This document shows, piece by piece, positions 7,935 through 16,346 of a stretch of 36,795 bases of DNA. The notes under the pieces are model-generated. The model was given only the letters and a program-made list of their open reading frames with translations, was not told the origin of the DNA and did no database searches. Origin of the DNA: Alphaproteobacteria bacterium (lineage in GTDB: Bacteria > Pseudomonadota > Alphaproteobacteria > Micropepsales > Micropepsaceae); contig CANJBZ010000039.1 of NCBI GenBank assembly GCA_947473475.1, positions 1-36,795 on the forward strand, given 5' to 3'. The translations under genes and the position numbers were made by a program. The stretch's first letter is position 1; every line of letters starts with the position of its first letter.

Positions 7935-8600
7935 ATGTCCCCTAAGCTCACTGCGTTTGCCTTGCTGATTTCTGTTATTGCCGCGCCGCCCCTTGCCACC
8001 GCACCTGCATACGCAGCGCCGGCGCAGCAGAAACTGGTCTATTCGGTCCAGCATTCGCGTTACGGCACGATCGGCACCTACAGCAATTCGGTCGAAAAAT
8101 CCGGCGATATGACGACCGTGACAACGGACGCCCATATCGAGGTCTCGCTCCTGGGGATCGTGCTCTACAAGCAAGACGCCCAGCGCCAGGAACGCTGGAA
8201 TGGGGATCGTTTGGTAGCCTTCCACGGCGTGACGACCGTGAACGGAAAGCCGATGGAGATCAGCGGCGCCGCCCAAGGCAACCAGTTCGTCATGATGGGG
8301 CCGGAAGGCGACACCATTGCCCCGGCCAGCGTGAAGCTCGCCAATCCGTGGTCGCCGGATGTTTTGCGGGGCAAGACTCTGCTCACCCCTGACCGCGGTC
8401 GCATGGAAGACGTACAGGTCAAAGGCGGCGAAGAAGCGATGGTCAGCGTCAACGGCAAACAAACCCGCGCCAAGCGGTATGAGATCGACCGTGTAAACGG
8501 CCAAAAGCGTTACGAAGTCTGGCTGGACGACCGCGGCACCCCCGTAAAATTCACCACCTACAACCCCAACGGCAGCATCACGTTTACCCTGAACGGCTAA
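7935..8600 (+). CDS. Secreted DUF6134 family protein
   Basis: The 221-residue protein starts with a clear Sec signal peptide (MSPKLTAFALLISVIAAPPL, cleavage near the AYA-AP site at residues 27-29). The mature part is beta-rich, with the pattern of the DUF6134 family: a GTIGTYSNSVEKSGD segment, LGIVLYKQDAQRQERWNGD, and a late IDRVNGQKRYEVWLDDRGTP strand pair. The family's function is unknown; the fold pattern suggests a periplasmic or envelope beta-barrel-like domain. ATG at 7935 is chosen over TTG at 7923 because GGAG at 7925-7928 is correctly spaced. The gene lies 125 bases after the dehydrogenase operon, with no strong terminator between, so separate transcription is uncertain. Confidence 0.75.
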   Translation: MSPKLTAFALLISVIAAPPLATAPAYAAPAQQKLVYSVQHSRYGTIGTYSNSVEKSGDMTTVTTDAHIEVSLLGIVLYKQDAQRQERWNGDRLVAFHGVTTVNGKPMEISGAAQGNQFVMMGPEGDTIAPASVKLANPWSPDVLRGKTLLTPDRGRMEDVQVKGGEEAMVSVNGKQTRAKRYEIDRVNGQKRYEVWLDDRGTPVKFTTYNPNGSITFTLNG

Positions 8601-8604
8601 CTTT

Positions 8605-8657
8605 CTTCCCCCGCGGTTGCGGGGGAAGTGGCGCGCGAAGCGCGACGAAGGGGGCGC
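8605..8657. repeat. C-rich hairpin repeat, copy 3
   Basis: A perfect 10-bp stem CTTCCCCCGC / GCGGGGGAAG with a GGTT loop (8605-8628) begins five bases after the DUF6134 stop. It is followed by a GCGCGCGAAGCGCG hairpin and a G-rich tail. It resembles the first half of the compound repeat at 4612-4651 (C-run, GTGGTTAC/GCGGTTGC loop, G-run, then a CGCGAAGCG hairpin). Confidence 0.75.
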
Positions 8658-8732
8658 GGCGAGCGTCCCTGTTCCCTTCCGCTCCGCCCTTCCCTAGATT
8701 GCGCGCCATACGAATCCCAACACGAGAGCGTC

Positions 8733-9686
8733 ATGGCGAAGCCCCTTATCATTGCCTTGGAAGAACATTACGGCGACCCCGAAGTCGAAGCGACCTTCAC
8801 CGGTCCGGACGCGATGAAGCCGCCGCGCATCACCGAACGCATGCCGCTCGGCGCACTTCGCTTGAAGGAGATGGACGACGCCGGCATCGACATGCAGGTG
8901 CTGTCGCACACCAATCCTGGGGTACAGAAGCTCGATCCCGAAACGTCCGTCCGCATGGCAACGGCTGCCAATGACCGCTTGTATGAGACGGTGCGCGCGA
9001 ACCCCACACGCTTTGCCGCATTCGCAACCCTGCCGACGCCGGACCCGAAAGCCGCCGCCGACGAACTGGAACGCACGGTCACAAAGTATGGCTTCAAGGG
9101 CGCCATGGTGCATGGCCTGACGGGCGGCAAATTCTTCGACGACAAGATGTTCTGGCCGGTGTTCGAACGGGCGCAGGCGCTCGACGTGCCGCTATACATG
9201 CATCCGGCAATTCCGCATCCCGCCGTGATCGAGGCGTATTACAAGGATTACGCCAAGGACTTCCCGATGTTCATTCGCGCCGGCTGGGGCTTCACGGCCG
9301 AGACGGCGACGCAAGGGATTCGCTTGGTCCTAAGCGGCGTGCTCGACGCCTATCCCAAGACCAAGATCATCATGGGGCATTTGGGCGAAGGCCTGCCGTT
9401 CCTGCTGTGGCGCATCAGCCATTCGATGAAGCGCGAAGGCAAGGACACAAAAGTCTTCCGCGATTATTTCTGCGAGCACTTCTACGTCACGACGAGCGGC
9501 TTCTTCTCCAATCCGGCGCTGCTCTGCACCGTGATGGAAATGGGCATCGATCGCGTGATGTTCTCGGTCGATTACCCGTTCGTCGACAATTCCCTCGGCA
9601 CAAAATGGGTCGATAACATCCCGCTGTGCGACGAAGACAAAGTGAAACTGCTCAGCGGTAATGCCAAACGGCTTCTGAAAATGTAA
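8733..9686 (+). CDS. Amidohydrolase-2 family protein, probable metal-dependent decarboxylase (resorcylate/ACMSD type)
   Basis: This 317-residue TIM-barrel protein has the complete metal site of the gamma-resorcylate/2,3-dihydroxybenzoate decarboxylase branch: Glu10 and His12 in ALEEHYG, His157 in LYMHPAIP, His216 in IIMGHLGEG and Asp280 in MFSVDYPF. Such enzymes remove CO2 from hydroxybenzoates, or hydrolyse related compounds, without cofactors other than a divalent metal. The ATG at 8733 starts directly before the ALEEH strand; an in-frame extension upstream would read through the repeat. It stands alone between a hairpin repeat and a foreign-looking gene. It resembles a whole version of the fragment at 131-577. 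Confidence 0.9.
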   Translation: MAKPLIIALEEHYGDPEVEATFTGPDAMKPPRITERMPLGALRLKEMDDAGIDMQVLSHTNPGVQKLDPETSVRMATAANDRLYETVRANPTRFAAFATLPTPDPKAAADELERTVTKYGFKGAMVHGLTGGKFFDDKMFWPVFERAQALDVPLYMHPAIPHPAVIEAYYKDYAKDFPMFIRAGWGFTAETATQGIRLVLSGVLDAYPKTKIIMGHLGEGLPFLLWRISHSMKREGKDTKVFRDYFCEHFYVTTSGFFSNPALLCTVMEMGIDRVMFSVDYPFVDNSLGTKWVDNIPLCDEDKVKLLSGNAKRLLKM

Positions 9687-9784
9687 CCCACGCCCTTTTC
9701 CATCGCATGGCAAAGCAGGCGTGAATAATTTGCAGTATTCTGCTCAACGGGTGACAATCAATTGCCACTCGGAGATCGGAACCA

Positions 9785-11077
9785 ATGGCTGAAGAACCCG
9801 AGCACTATCGCTGCCCACTGTTCGCCGTGGATCAACGGCTTGAGGACTTGCATCGCCAATGGCACGCCGCTGAGGGGGCATATTTTGATCCTGATGCGTT
9901 CCGTGTAGCCATCCAGACAGCAATCCAGACATCAAGAACGGTCACTTTTATCCTTCAAAGCAACAAAGGCACTATTCCAAAATTCGACGAGTGGTACACG
10001 GGATGGCGAGAAAAATTAGCCTCTGTTCCGCTCATGCGTTGGATGGTTGATGCCAGAAACAAGATAGAGAAGCAGGGCGATCTTGAGACTTACAGCGTAA
10101 TCCGCGCGGAAATTGTCGGCTCATATTTGGAAGAGGGACCGCGCGTTGAGGTGCCTGCCGTGCTTTCAGATGTGCCTCTTAAGTTGTTAAGGAGCGTGCC
10201 ACAAAATTCGCTCGGCGATCACTTGCGCAAGAGTAGAATCCTCCGAATTCAGCGCCGCTGGGTCGAAAACACTCTTCCCGAACACGAACTCCTCGATGCT
10301 GTGGCAATTGCGTATGGCTACTTGGCAGAGCTAATTCGTGACGCGCACCTTACACTTGGACTAGATGGGCCAAGTACGACTGACAATGCCACCGGCGAGG
10401 TGTATGCCAACGATCTTTGTGCTGGACGGTTGCCTTGCATGATCGGTCACGCCGATATGCGTTCCCTAGACATTCCCCTCGCAACTGGACGGCCGGTTGA
10501 GATTAAAACGCATTCCTACGAGATCGATAAAAAGAAAGGAGAGGCCGCAGCCGAGCGTTATGGATTACAGCCCGAAGAGGTCTTCCCAGATTCTAAGAAT
10601 CCTGAGGATACTCTCCGAAGCCTTTTTTCAACTGCCCGAAGGATGTTCTTAGCGGACGGCTATCACATCACGATCATATTTCTATTGAGGGATGGCGCTC
10701 TCATACACATGATGCAAATCGCTCCGGAAGACCAAGGTGAAAAATATCTCTTGATGCGCTCGATAGGGCATGAAGTAGTCAAGCGGGGAGCAGACGCAGT
10801 TGTAATGCTTGGCGAAGTCTGGACGGCCGCTTACGATGCAACGGCTCCCTATCGGCGGGCTGGCGACGCACCAGAAAAGAGCGAAGCCGTTATGGCTACT
10901 CTTGTGTCAAAGACTGGAGAGCCCATTCAGCTCAGTGCGATCATTCATCGGAAAGATGGCGGCCAAGCCCTCGATGACACGGTCGAAATACAGGGCGGCG
11001 CACAATATATGTTTGCTCCCATTTACGAAGCGTGGGGACGCGCGATACCGAACGAGTGGCTGAAAAACGGGCCGTAG
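9785..11077 (+). CDS. Hypothetical protein, A+T-richer orphan gene with a HEPN-like N-terminal region
   Basis: I do not recognise a named family for this 430-residue soluble protein. Residues 35-130 look helical and contain MRWMVDARNKIEKQGDLE (about 84-101). RNKIEK resembles the RNxxxH motif of HEPN-type domains, but with Lys where the catalytic His would be. The remainder is mixed alpha/beta, with EIKTHSYEIDKKKGEAAAER near 240-260 and hydrophobic strands near 295-315. Codon use is clearly less G+C-biased than in its neighbours, suggesting transfer. It lies between a catabolic amidohydrolase and the convergent molybdenum operon, ending 9 bp from the latter. No toxin, antitoxin or transposase partner is visible. 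Confidence 0.7.
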   Translation: MAEEPEHYRCPLFAVDQRLEDLHRQWHAAEGAYFDPDAFRVAIQTAIQTSRTVTFILQSNKGTIPKFDEWYTGWREKLASVPLMRWMVDARNKIEKQGDLETYSVIRAEIVGSYLEEGPRVEVPAVLSDVPLKLLRSVPQNSLGDHLRKSRILRIQRRWVENTLPEHELLDAVAIAYGYLAELIRDAHLTLGLDGPSTTDNATGEVYANDLCAGRLPCMIGHADMRSLDIPLATGRPVEIKTHSYEIDKKKGEAAAERYGLQPEEVFPDSKNPEDTLRSLFSTARRMFLADGYHITIIFLLRDGALIHMMQIAPEDQGEKYLLMRSIGHEVVKRGADAVVMLGEVWTAAYDATAPYRRAGDAPEKSEAVMATLVSKTGEPIQLSAIIHRKDGGQALDDTVEIQGGAQYMFAPIYEAWGRAIPNEWLKNGP

Positions 11078-11086
11078 CCGTAGCCG

Positions 11087-13423
11087 CTACTGTGCGTGCG
11101 CTCTTCGCTCGCTAGAATTGTTGGATTGGAATGAGCCTTCGGTGGGTCCGCTAGATAACTCAGTCTGAATCATCTTCCAGACACGTGCGGGTGATAGCGG
11201 TAGTGCGTTGGGCTGCACGTTGAAATCGCATAATGCCGCGGCGACGGCGTTGGCGATAACGCCGCCGACGGGGATGATGCCACCTTCGCCCGCGCCCTTG
11301 GCGCCGAGCGGGTTGTGCGGCGCCGGGTAGGTTTCTGTGGCGTGGACGTGGATGTGAGGGAACTCGCAGGCAGTTGGAAGCAGATAGTCCGCCAGCGATG
11401 TGGTCAGCAGTTGGCCGCTGGCGTCATAGACCAGATGCTCCATCAGCGTGCCGCCCAAGCCCTGCATGATCGCGCCGAGCGTTTGCCCGTGCAGCGTCTT
11501 GGGGTTGACGATGCGGCCCACATCTTCGACGCCGACATAATCGAGCACCTCGATAGCGCCAGTTTCGACATCGACCGCGACATGGGCGGCGTGCGCGCCG
11601 TAGCTGTAGGTGCGCTTGGTGCTGCTGAAGCTGCCGTCGGCTGACAATCCCGCAAATGCCGAAAACGGAAGGGATTGTTTGCCCGGTCCCACAACACTGT
11701 CTTCGGTGATCGAGACGGCGGAAACATCGCAACCGAGCCGCTCCGCCCCGGCAGCGCGCAATGCCTGCCGCAATTTCTGCGCCACGACGACAATGGCCGA
11801 ACCGCCCATAACCGTCGAACGCGAGCTGTAGGAGCCGAAGCCTTCGCTCACATAATTGGTCGAGCCGTGGAAAACCCCAGCTATGCGCGAAAGCGGAATC
11901 TCCAGTGCGTCGGCGGCAATTTGCGCGAAGGCGGTTTCTATTCCCTGCCCCACGCCTGACGATCCGACGAAAACGCCGATACGGCCATCGGCTTGGATTT
12001 CCAAACGCGCGTGCTCACGCGGGCCCGATGCGCCGCCTTCGAAATAACAGCCCACGGCGAGACCGTGATAACGGCCATCGACTTTCTTTCCGTTCAGCGC
12101 CTGTTTTTCGTTCCAGCCAATTTCAGCCAAGCACTGGTCGAGTGTCGCCGCGTAATCGCCGGAATCCGTTTCGCTCTCGATTTTCAGGGGCATCACGGTT
12201 GCCAGCGGATAGGGCATTTCGTCCGGTGCAATCAGGTTCAACCGGCGAAACGCCACGCGGTCCATTCCCAATTCTTCCGCGACGATGTCGAACAGCCGCT
12301 CGCGAAAGAAATCCGCCTCATAGCGCCCCGGTCCGCGATAGGTGCCGGCGGGCGTCTTGTTGCTGAGCAGCAGCGATACGCCCAGATCGATATGCGGTAC
12401 GCGATAGGGCCCCGACAGAACCGATATGATGTTGCGCGCCGGCGTCACGCCCACGGTGCGGATATAGGCGCCAATGTCCGCCCACACCTCACCGCGCAGC
12501 GCCACGATGCGCCCGTCAGCAGCGACGGCAATCTCGATTTCGCATTCGGCTTCGCGCGCATGATTGGTCGTAAGCAGATTCTCGCGACGGTCCTCGATCC
12601 ATTTGACGGGGCGGCCCAAATGCCGTGCCGCGAAGGGAACCAAAAAATCTTCCGGATAAAATTCGCCGCGTGCACCAAAGGCGCCGCCGACATCGTTCTC
12701 GATCAGCGTTACGCTCTGCTCCGGCAGGCCCATAAATTTCGCGAGAATGCGCCGGTTGGTAAACGGCACCTTGGCGGCTCCGGACAACGTCATGTGCCCG
12801 CGTGCGTCGTCCCATTGCGCGAGCAGACCGCGGCCTTCCATAGCAACCGCCGTATGACGGTGAACGCGGAACGATTCGCGCCGCGTGTAGCCCTTATGCG
12901 CCGCAAACGCCGCCGCGGCGTCGCCCTTCACCGCCGAGAGTTGCGCCGCGATGTTGCTGCCGGGTTCCTCGAACAGCAGCGCGCCGCCCGCCACGGCGGC
13001 AGCGCGATCCACCACGGCCGGCAATTCGTCGATGTCGAGATCGACGGCCGCCGCCGCGTCTTCCGCACGATCACGCGTATCGGCCACAATGAGCGCAACC
13101 GGTTCGCCCACATAGCGGACCTTTCCGTCTGCAATCACCGGCTGCTCGAACGGCGTCAGTTCCGGCATGGGTTCCTGCCGCATCGGAATGCGCGGCAGCG
13201 GACGCATATCGTCCGCCGTGTAAACGCCATGCACGCCAGGCATCGCGCGTGCTTCCGTCGCATCGATCCGCACAATCCGCCCATGCGCGACCGGGCTGCG
13301 CAGAATTACGGCATGCAGCAACCCTTCCGGATGCAGATCGCCGACATAGATTCCGCGCCCGGTGAGAAAGCGGGCATCTTCGAGACGCGGAATGCCCGCC
13401 CCGATATAGGCGTTGCGCGCCAT
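11087..13423 (-). CDS. Xanthine dehydrogenase family protein, molybdopterin-binding subunit (copy A)
   Basis: The 778-residue protein has the two large-subunit domains of molybdenum hydroxylases: an N-terminal a/b hammerhead (GIPRLEDARFLTGRGIYVGD onward) and a long Mo-cofactor-binding part with TPAGTYRGPGRYEADFFRER, SSGVGQGIETAFAQIAADAL and GAKGAGEGGIIPVGGVIANA. Glu713 in GEGG is the conserved catalytic base. The AYRCSFR signature of CO dehydrogenase is absent, so it more likely hydroxylates an N-heterocycle, aldehyde or aromatic acid. It begins immediately after the cupin stop (zero gap). The FAD and 2Fe-2S subunits that normally accompany it are not in the window, so it needs partners from elsewhere or from the paralog at 13979-16267. 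Confidence 0.92.
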   Translation of the reverse strand: MARNAYIGAGIPRLEDARFLTGRGIYVGDLHPEGLLHAVILRSPVAHGRIVRIDATEARAMPGVHGVYTADDMRPLPRIPMRQEPMPELTPFEQPVIADGKVRYVGEPVALIVADTRDRAEDAAAAVDLDIDELPAVVDRAAAVAGGALLFEEPGSNIAAQLSAVKGDAAAAFAAHKGYTRRESFRVHRHTAVAMEGRGLLAQWDDARGHMTLSGAAKVPFTNRRILAKFMGLPEQSVTLIENDVGGAFGARGEFYPEDFLVPFAARHLGRPVKWIEDRRENLLTTNHAREAECEIEIAVAADGRIVALRGEVWADIGAYIRTVGVTPARNIISVLSGPYRVPHIDLGVSLLLSNKTPAGTYRGPGRYEADFFRERLFDIVAEELGMDRVAFRRLNLIAPDEMPYPLATVMPLKIESETDSGDYAATLDQCLAEIGWNEKQALNGKKVDGRYHGLAVGCYFEGGASGPREHARLEIQADGRIGVFVGSSGVGQGIETAFAQIAADALEIPLSRIAGVFHGSTNYVSEGFGSYSSRSTVMGGSAIVVVAQKLRQALRAAGAERLGCDVSAVSITEDSVVGPGKQSLPFSAFAGLSADGSFSSTKRTYSYGAHAAHVAVDVETGAIEVLDYVGVEDVGRIVNPKTLHGQTLGAIMQGLGGTLMEHLVYDASGQLLTTSLADYLLPTACEFPHIHVHATETYPAPHNPLGAKGAGEGGIIPVGGVIANAVAAALCDFNVQPNALPLSPARVWKMIQTELSSGPTEGSFQSNNSSERRAHAQ

Positions 13424-13951
13424 CTACGATGTCAAATGCGCGTCGCGCCGCTGAAACAGCGATTCATCCGCATAGCCCATGGTTTCAGGCTGCGCCCGCC
13501 CCAACATCACCTGGAAATAGACGGGCTCCAGACTTTCATTTTGGTAGCCATGAATCACGCCGGGCGGACAGGAAACGCATTCCCACGGTCCCAGCGTGCG
13601 GCTTAGGCGGCGGCCGTCTTCGTCCTCGACAAAGACGGTCAGATAGCCGCGCAGGACGAAGAACACTTCCTCAACTTCATGCGTATGCGCGGCGTTACCC
13701 TGCCCCGGCGGCACGAACATGATCGACAGCGTAAACCCGCGCGCCGGGATCACATTGGGATCGCCGTGCTTGCCGGAGCCGCCCGCGCCGATGAAACGAT
13801 GTTGCGCGCGGCGAAAGCCGTCGATCTTGGCGTCCTCGAACGCTTCCCAATCGCCGCGCTTCTCGCTGAAGCGCCCCGTGTGGGTACGCAAAATTTCTTC
13901 CAGCGAAACGCCTTCCAATTCCTTGGGCTTGGGATGACGCGCAACAGACAT
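13424..13951 (-). CDS. Cupin-domain protein between two molybdenum-enzyme subunits
   Basis: This 175-residue protein has one cupin barrel. Motif 1 is GNAAHTHEVEEVFFVLRG with His89, His91, Glu95 and Gly102 in canonical spacing; motif 2 is CPPGVIHGYQN with His134. A divalent metal site is therefore expected. The first 75 residues (PKPKELEGVSLEEILRTH, then GDWEAFEDAKIDGF) precede the barrel and are not part of the minimal fold. The domain layout resembles small dioxygenases or ligand-binding cupins. It starts 27 bases after the upstream Mo-subunit gene and abuts the next one exactly, so all three are surely co-transcribed. A dioxygenase acting on the hydroxylated product, or a substrate sensor, are both possible. 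Confidence 0.85.
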   Translation of the reverse strand: MSVARHPKPKELEGVSLEEILRTHTGRFSEKRGDWEAFEDAKIDGFRRAQHRFIGAGGSGKHGDPNVIPARGFTLSIMFVPPGQGNAAHTHEVEEVFFVLRGYLTVFVEDEDGRRLSRTLGPWECVSCPPGVIHGYQNESLEPVYFQVMLGRAQPETMGYADESLFQRRDAHLTS

Positions 13952-13978
13952 GAGAAGACCTTTCTGTACCGAGCTATT

Positions 13979-16267
13979 TCATTCCGCCGCGTGCGCGTGC
14001 GCCGCGGCGTGGATCAACTGCCAAACATTCGACGGCGACAGCGGCAAATCATGCACGCTGACGCCAAGCGGTTTCAGCGCGGACGATACGGCGTTGGAAA
14101 TGACGCCGCCCACCGGAATAATGCCGCCTTCACCCGCGCCCTTCGCGCCCAGTGGATTGATCGGCGAAGGCTCCTCTTCCATCAGGAAGACGCGGATGTT
14201 GGGAAAGTCCGGCGCAGTCGGCATGAGGTAATCCGCGAATGTCGTGCTCAGCGGTTGACCGTTTGCGTCATATGCAAAGCGCTCCAGGAACGTGCCGCCC
14301 AATCCTTGCACGAGCGCACCCAGCACCTGTCCGCGCAATGTCGCGGGATTCATGATGCGGCCCACATCTTCCGTCGCGACGTAATCGAGAATCTCGATAT
14401 GGCCGGTGTTGGGATCGACCGCGACATGCGCGGCGTGCGCCCCATAGGAATAGGTGTGATGGTGATTGGCAAAGCTGCCTTCCGCCGACAGCCCCGCGAA
14501 ATCGCCGAGCTTCACAGACTTGCCACCGGGGCCTGTCACCTTGTCGTCGTCCAATGTGATCTCAGCCACCGAACAGCCGAAGCGCGCGGCCGCAGCATCG
14601 CGGATTTGCTCTCGCAATTTTTCCGCCGCCAGCAGCATGGCCGAGCCACCCATTACGACGGCGCGCGAATGATACGAACCATACCCCTCGTTCAGCAGCG
14701 TCGTGGAGCCATGCAAAATCCGCACGCGATCGAACGTGACTTCCAGCGCATCGGCGGCGATCTGCGCGAACACGGTTTCTAGCCCCTGCCCGATGGCCGA
14801 TGACCCCACATGAATCGTAATCGAGCCGTCCGGCTCGATTGTCATGCGCGCGTTTTCTTTGGGGCCTGCCGCGCCGCCTTCAATGAAGCAACCAACGGCA
14901 ATCCCGTGGTGACGCCCACCAATGAAGCGGCCGTCGATTTCGCTTTTCTTCTTCCAATCGAATTCCGTCAGACAGCGTTGCAGCGCGCTGGCATAATTGC
15001 CGCTGTCATATTCGGTATCCGCCTCAAAGGGCGTGATATGCGCGATGTGATAGGGCATCTCGCTTTTGGTCACGAGATTGCGGCGGCGAAACTCGACGCG
15101 GTCGAGTTTCAGATCGGCGCAGACCAGATCGAACATCCGCTCACGGAAGAAATCCGTCTCGTAACGCCCCGGCCCGCGATACGTGCCCGACGGCGTCTTG
15201 TTCGTGAACTGAACGTGCGATTCGAGATGAATGTTCGGAATACGATACGGCCCGGACATGAACTGCACGACATTGCGCGGAGCGACCAGGCCGTTGGTCC
15301 GGATGTAAGCGCCGACATCGCACCAGGCATTGCCGCGTAAGGCCAAAATCGTACCGTCTCGGGCGCAGGCGATCTCGATCTCGCAATCGGCATCGCGCGC
15401 GTGCTGCGTCGCCATCAGGTTTTCGCGGCGGTCTTCCGTCCATTTCACGGGACGCCCGGTGTGGCGCGCCGCGAAGGGAATGAGAAAGTCTTCAGGGTAA
15501 AATTCGCCACGCGCACCAAAGCCGCCACCGACATCGTTCTCGATCAGATCGACGGCTGATTCCGGCAAGCCCATTTTCTCCGCGAGCATACGACGGTTGA
15601 AAAATGCGACCTTCGCCGCACCATTGACGGTTAGCCTGCCCGCTTTGGCGTCCCATTCCGCCAGCAAGCCGCGTGGCTCCATGGGTACGGCGGCGTGGCG
15701 GTGAACGCGGAATTTTTCGCGCCGCGTATACGGGGCTGTGCGGAAGACAGCATCGGCATCGCCGAAAAACGCGGTGTATTTCACCGCCAGATTGCTGCCA
15801 TGTCCTTCGTGGACGAGCGCCTGATCGGCACAAGATTCCGCACGCGTGGTGACCGGCGTCAACGCTTCGATGTCCAAGCCGATGGCGGCGGCGGCATCCT
15901 CCGCACGGCCCGGACTGCTGGCCAGCACCACCGCAATCGGCTCGCCGACATAGCGAACCTTCTCATAAGCAAGCACCGGCTGATGAAACGGCACCAGCGA
16001 AGGCATCGGCTGCAGCCGGATGTTCACGGTCGGAAAGGGGCGCGGCAGATCGGCGGCGGTGATGATGCTGTGAACACCGGGGAGGCTCAGCGCCCGCGCG
16101 GTGTCGATGGCGAGAATACGCCCGTGCGCGACGGGACTGCGCAAAATGCAGGCGTAAAGCTGGCCCTCGCGCCTCACATCGTCGATGTACTGCCCGCGCC
16201 CGCGCACAAAGCGCAGGTCTTCCGTCCGTTTGATGGCGCTGCCAATAAGCCGATTGGTGGTTCTCAA
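13979..16267 (-). CDS. Xanthine dehydrogenase family protein, molybdopterin-binding subunit (copy B)
   Basis: The 762-residue paralog of the 11087-13423 product has the same landmarks: LIGSAIKRTEDLRFVRGRGQ at the N-terminus, TPSGTYRGPGRYETDFFRER, SSAIGQGLETVFAQIAADAL, and GAKGAGEGGIIPVGGVISNA with catalytic Glu713. The two proteins are clearly homologous along their whole length but well diverged, an old duplication. The start is TTG at 16267; no in-frame ATG or GTG is found within the upstream 79-base gap, and the predicted protein begins right where relatives do. GGAGGGG from the hairpin repeat 16268-16341 lies directly before the TTG and may serve as ribosome-binding site. The gene follows the decarboxylase-like gene 16347-17342 in one operon. 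Confidence 0.92.
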   Translation of the reverse strand: MRTTNRLIGSAIKRTEDLRFVRGRGQYIDDVRREGQLYACILRSPVAHGRILAIDTARALSLPGVHSIITAADLPRPFPTVNIRLQPMPSLVPFHQPVLAYEKVRYVGEPIAVVLASSPGRAEDAAAAIGLDIEALTPVTTRAESCADQALVHEGHGSNLAVKYTAFFGDADAVFRTAPYTRREKFRVHRHAAVPMEPRGLLAEWDAKAGRLTVNGAAKVAFFNRRMLAEKMGLPESAVDLIENDVGGGFGARGEFYPEDFLIPFAARHTGRPVKWTEDRRENLMATQHARDADCEIEIACARDGTILALRGNAWCDVGAYIRTNGLVAPRNVVQFMSGPYRIPNIHLESHVQFTNKTPSGTYRGPGRYETDFFRERMFDLVCADLKLDRVEFRRRNLVTKSEMPYHIAHITPFEADTEYDSGNYASALQRCLTEFDWKKKSEIDGRFIGGRHHGIAVGCFIEGGAAGPKENARMTIEPDGSITIHVGSSAIGQGLETVFAQIAADALEVTFDRVRILHGSTTLLNEGYGSYHSRAVVMGGSAMLLAAEKLREQIRDAAAARFGCSVAEITLDDDKVTGPGGKSVKLGDFAGLSAEGSFANHHHTYSYGAHAAHVAVDPNTGHIEILDYVATEDVGRIMNPATLRGQVLGALVQGLGGTFLERFAYDANGQPLSTTFADYLMPTAPDFPNIRVFLMEEEPSPINPLGAKGAGEGGIIPVGGVISNAVSSALKPLGVSVHDLPLSPSNVWQLIHAAAHAHAAE

Positions 16268-16341
16268 GTCACCCCTCCCCGAACCCGACTTCGCCCTTCG
16301 GGCTACGTCGCGGTTCGACCCTCCCGCAAGGGGAGGGTGGT
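16268..16341. repeat. C-rich hairpin repeat, copy 4, at the start of a Mo-subunit gene
   Basis: The gap holds CACCCCTCCCCGAACCCGAC, a small CGCCCTTCGGGC hairpin, a GTCGCGGTTCGACC stretch, and then CCCTCCCGCAAGGGGAGGG. The same modules in the same order occur at 36122-36187. The repeat fills almost the whole gap within an operon, so it would be transcribed between two genes and reaches the TTG start at 16267. Confidence 0.75.
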
Positions 16342-16346
16342 TTAAG

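Noticed and set aside
11993-13606. Long plus-strand frame (537 codons) opposite Mo-subunit copy A
   Set aside because: It mirrors a well-supported gene and has no recognisable motif; the composition is typical of an antisense shadow.
11087-16267. CO dehydrogenase (CoxL) assignment for the two Mo subunits
   Set aside because: The CoxL active-site loop AYRCSFR is absent; the corresponding region reads GTYRGPGRYE, as in other molybdenum hydroxylases.
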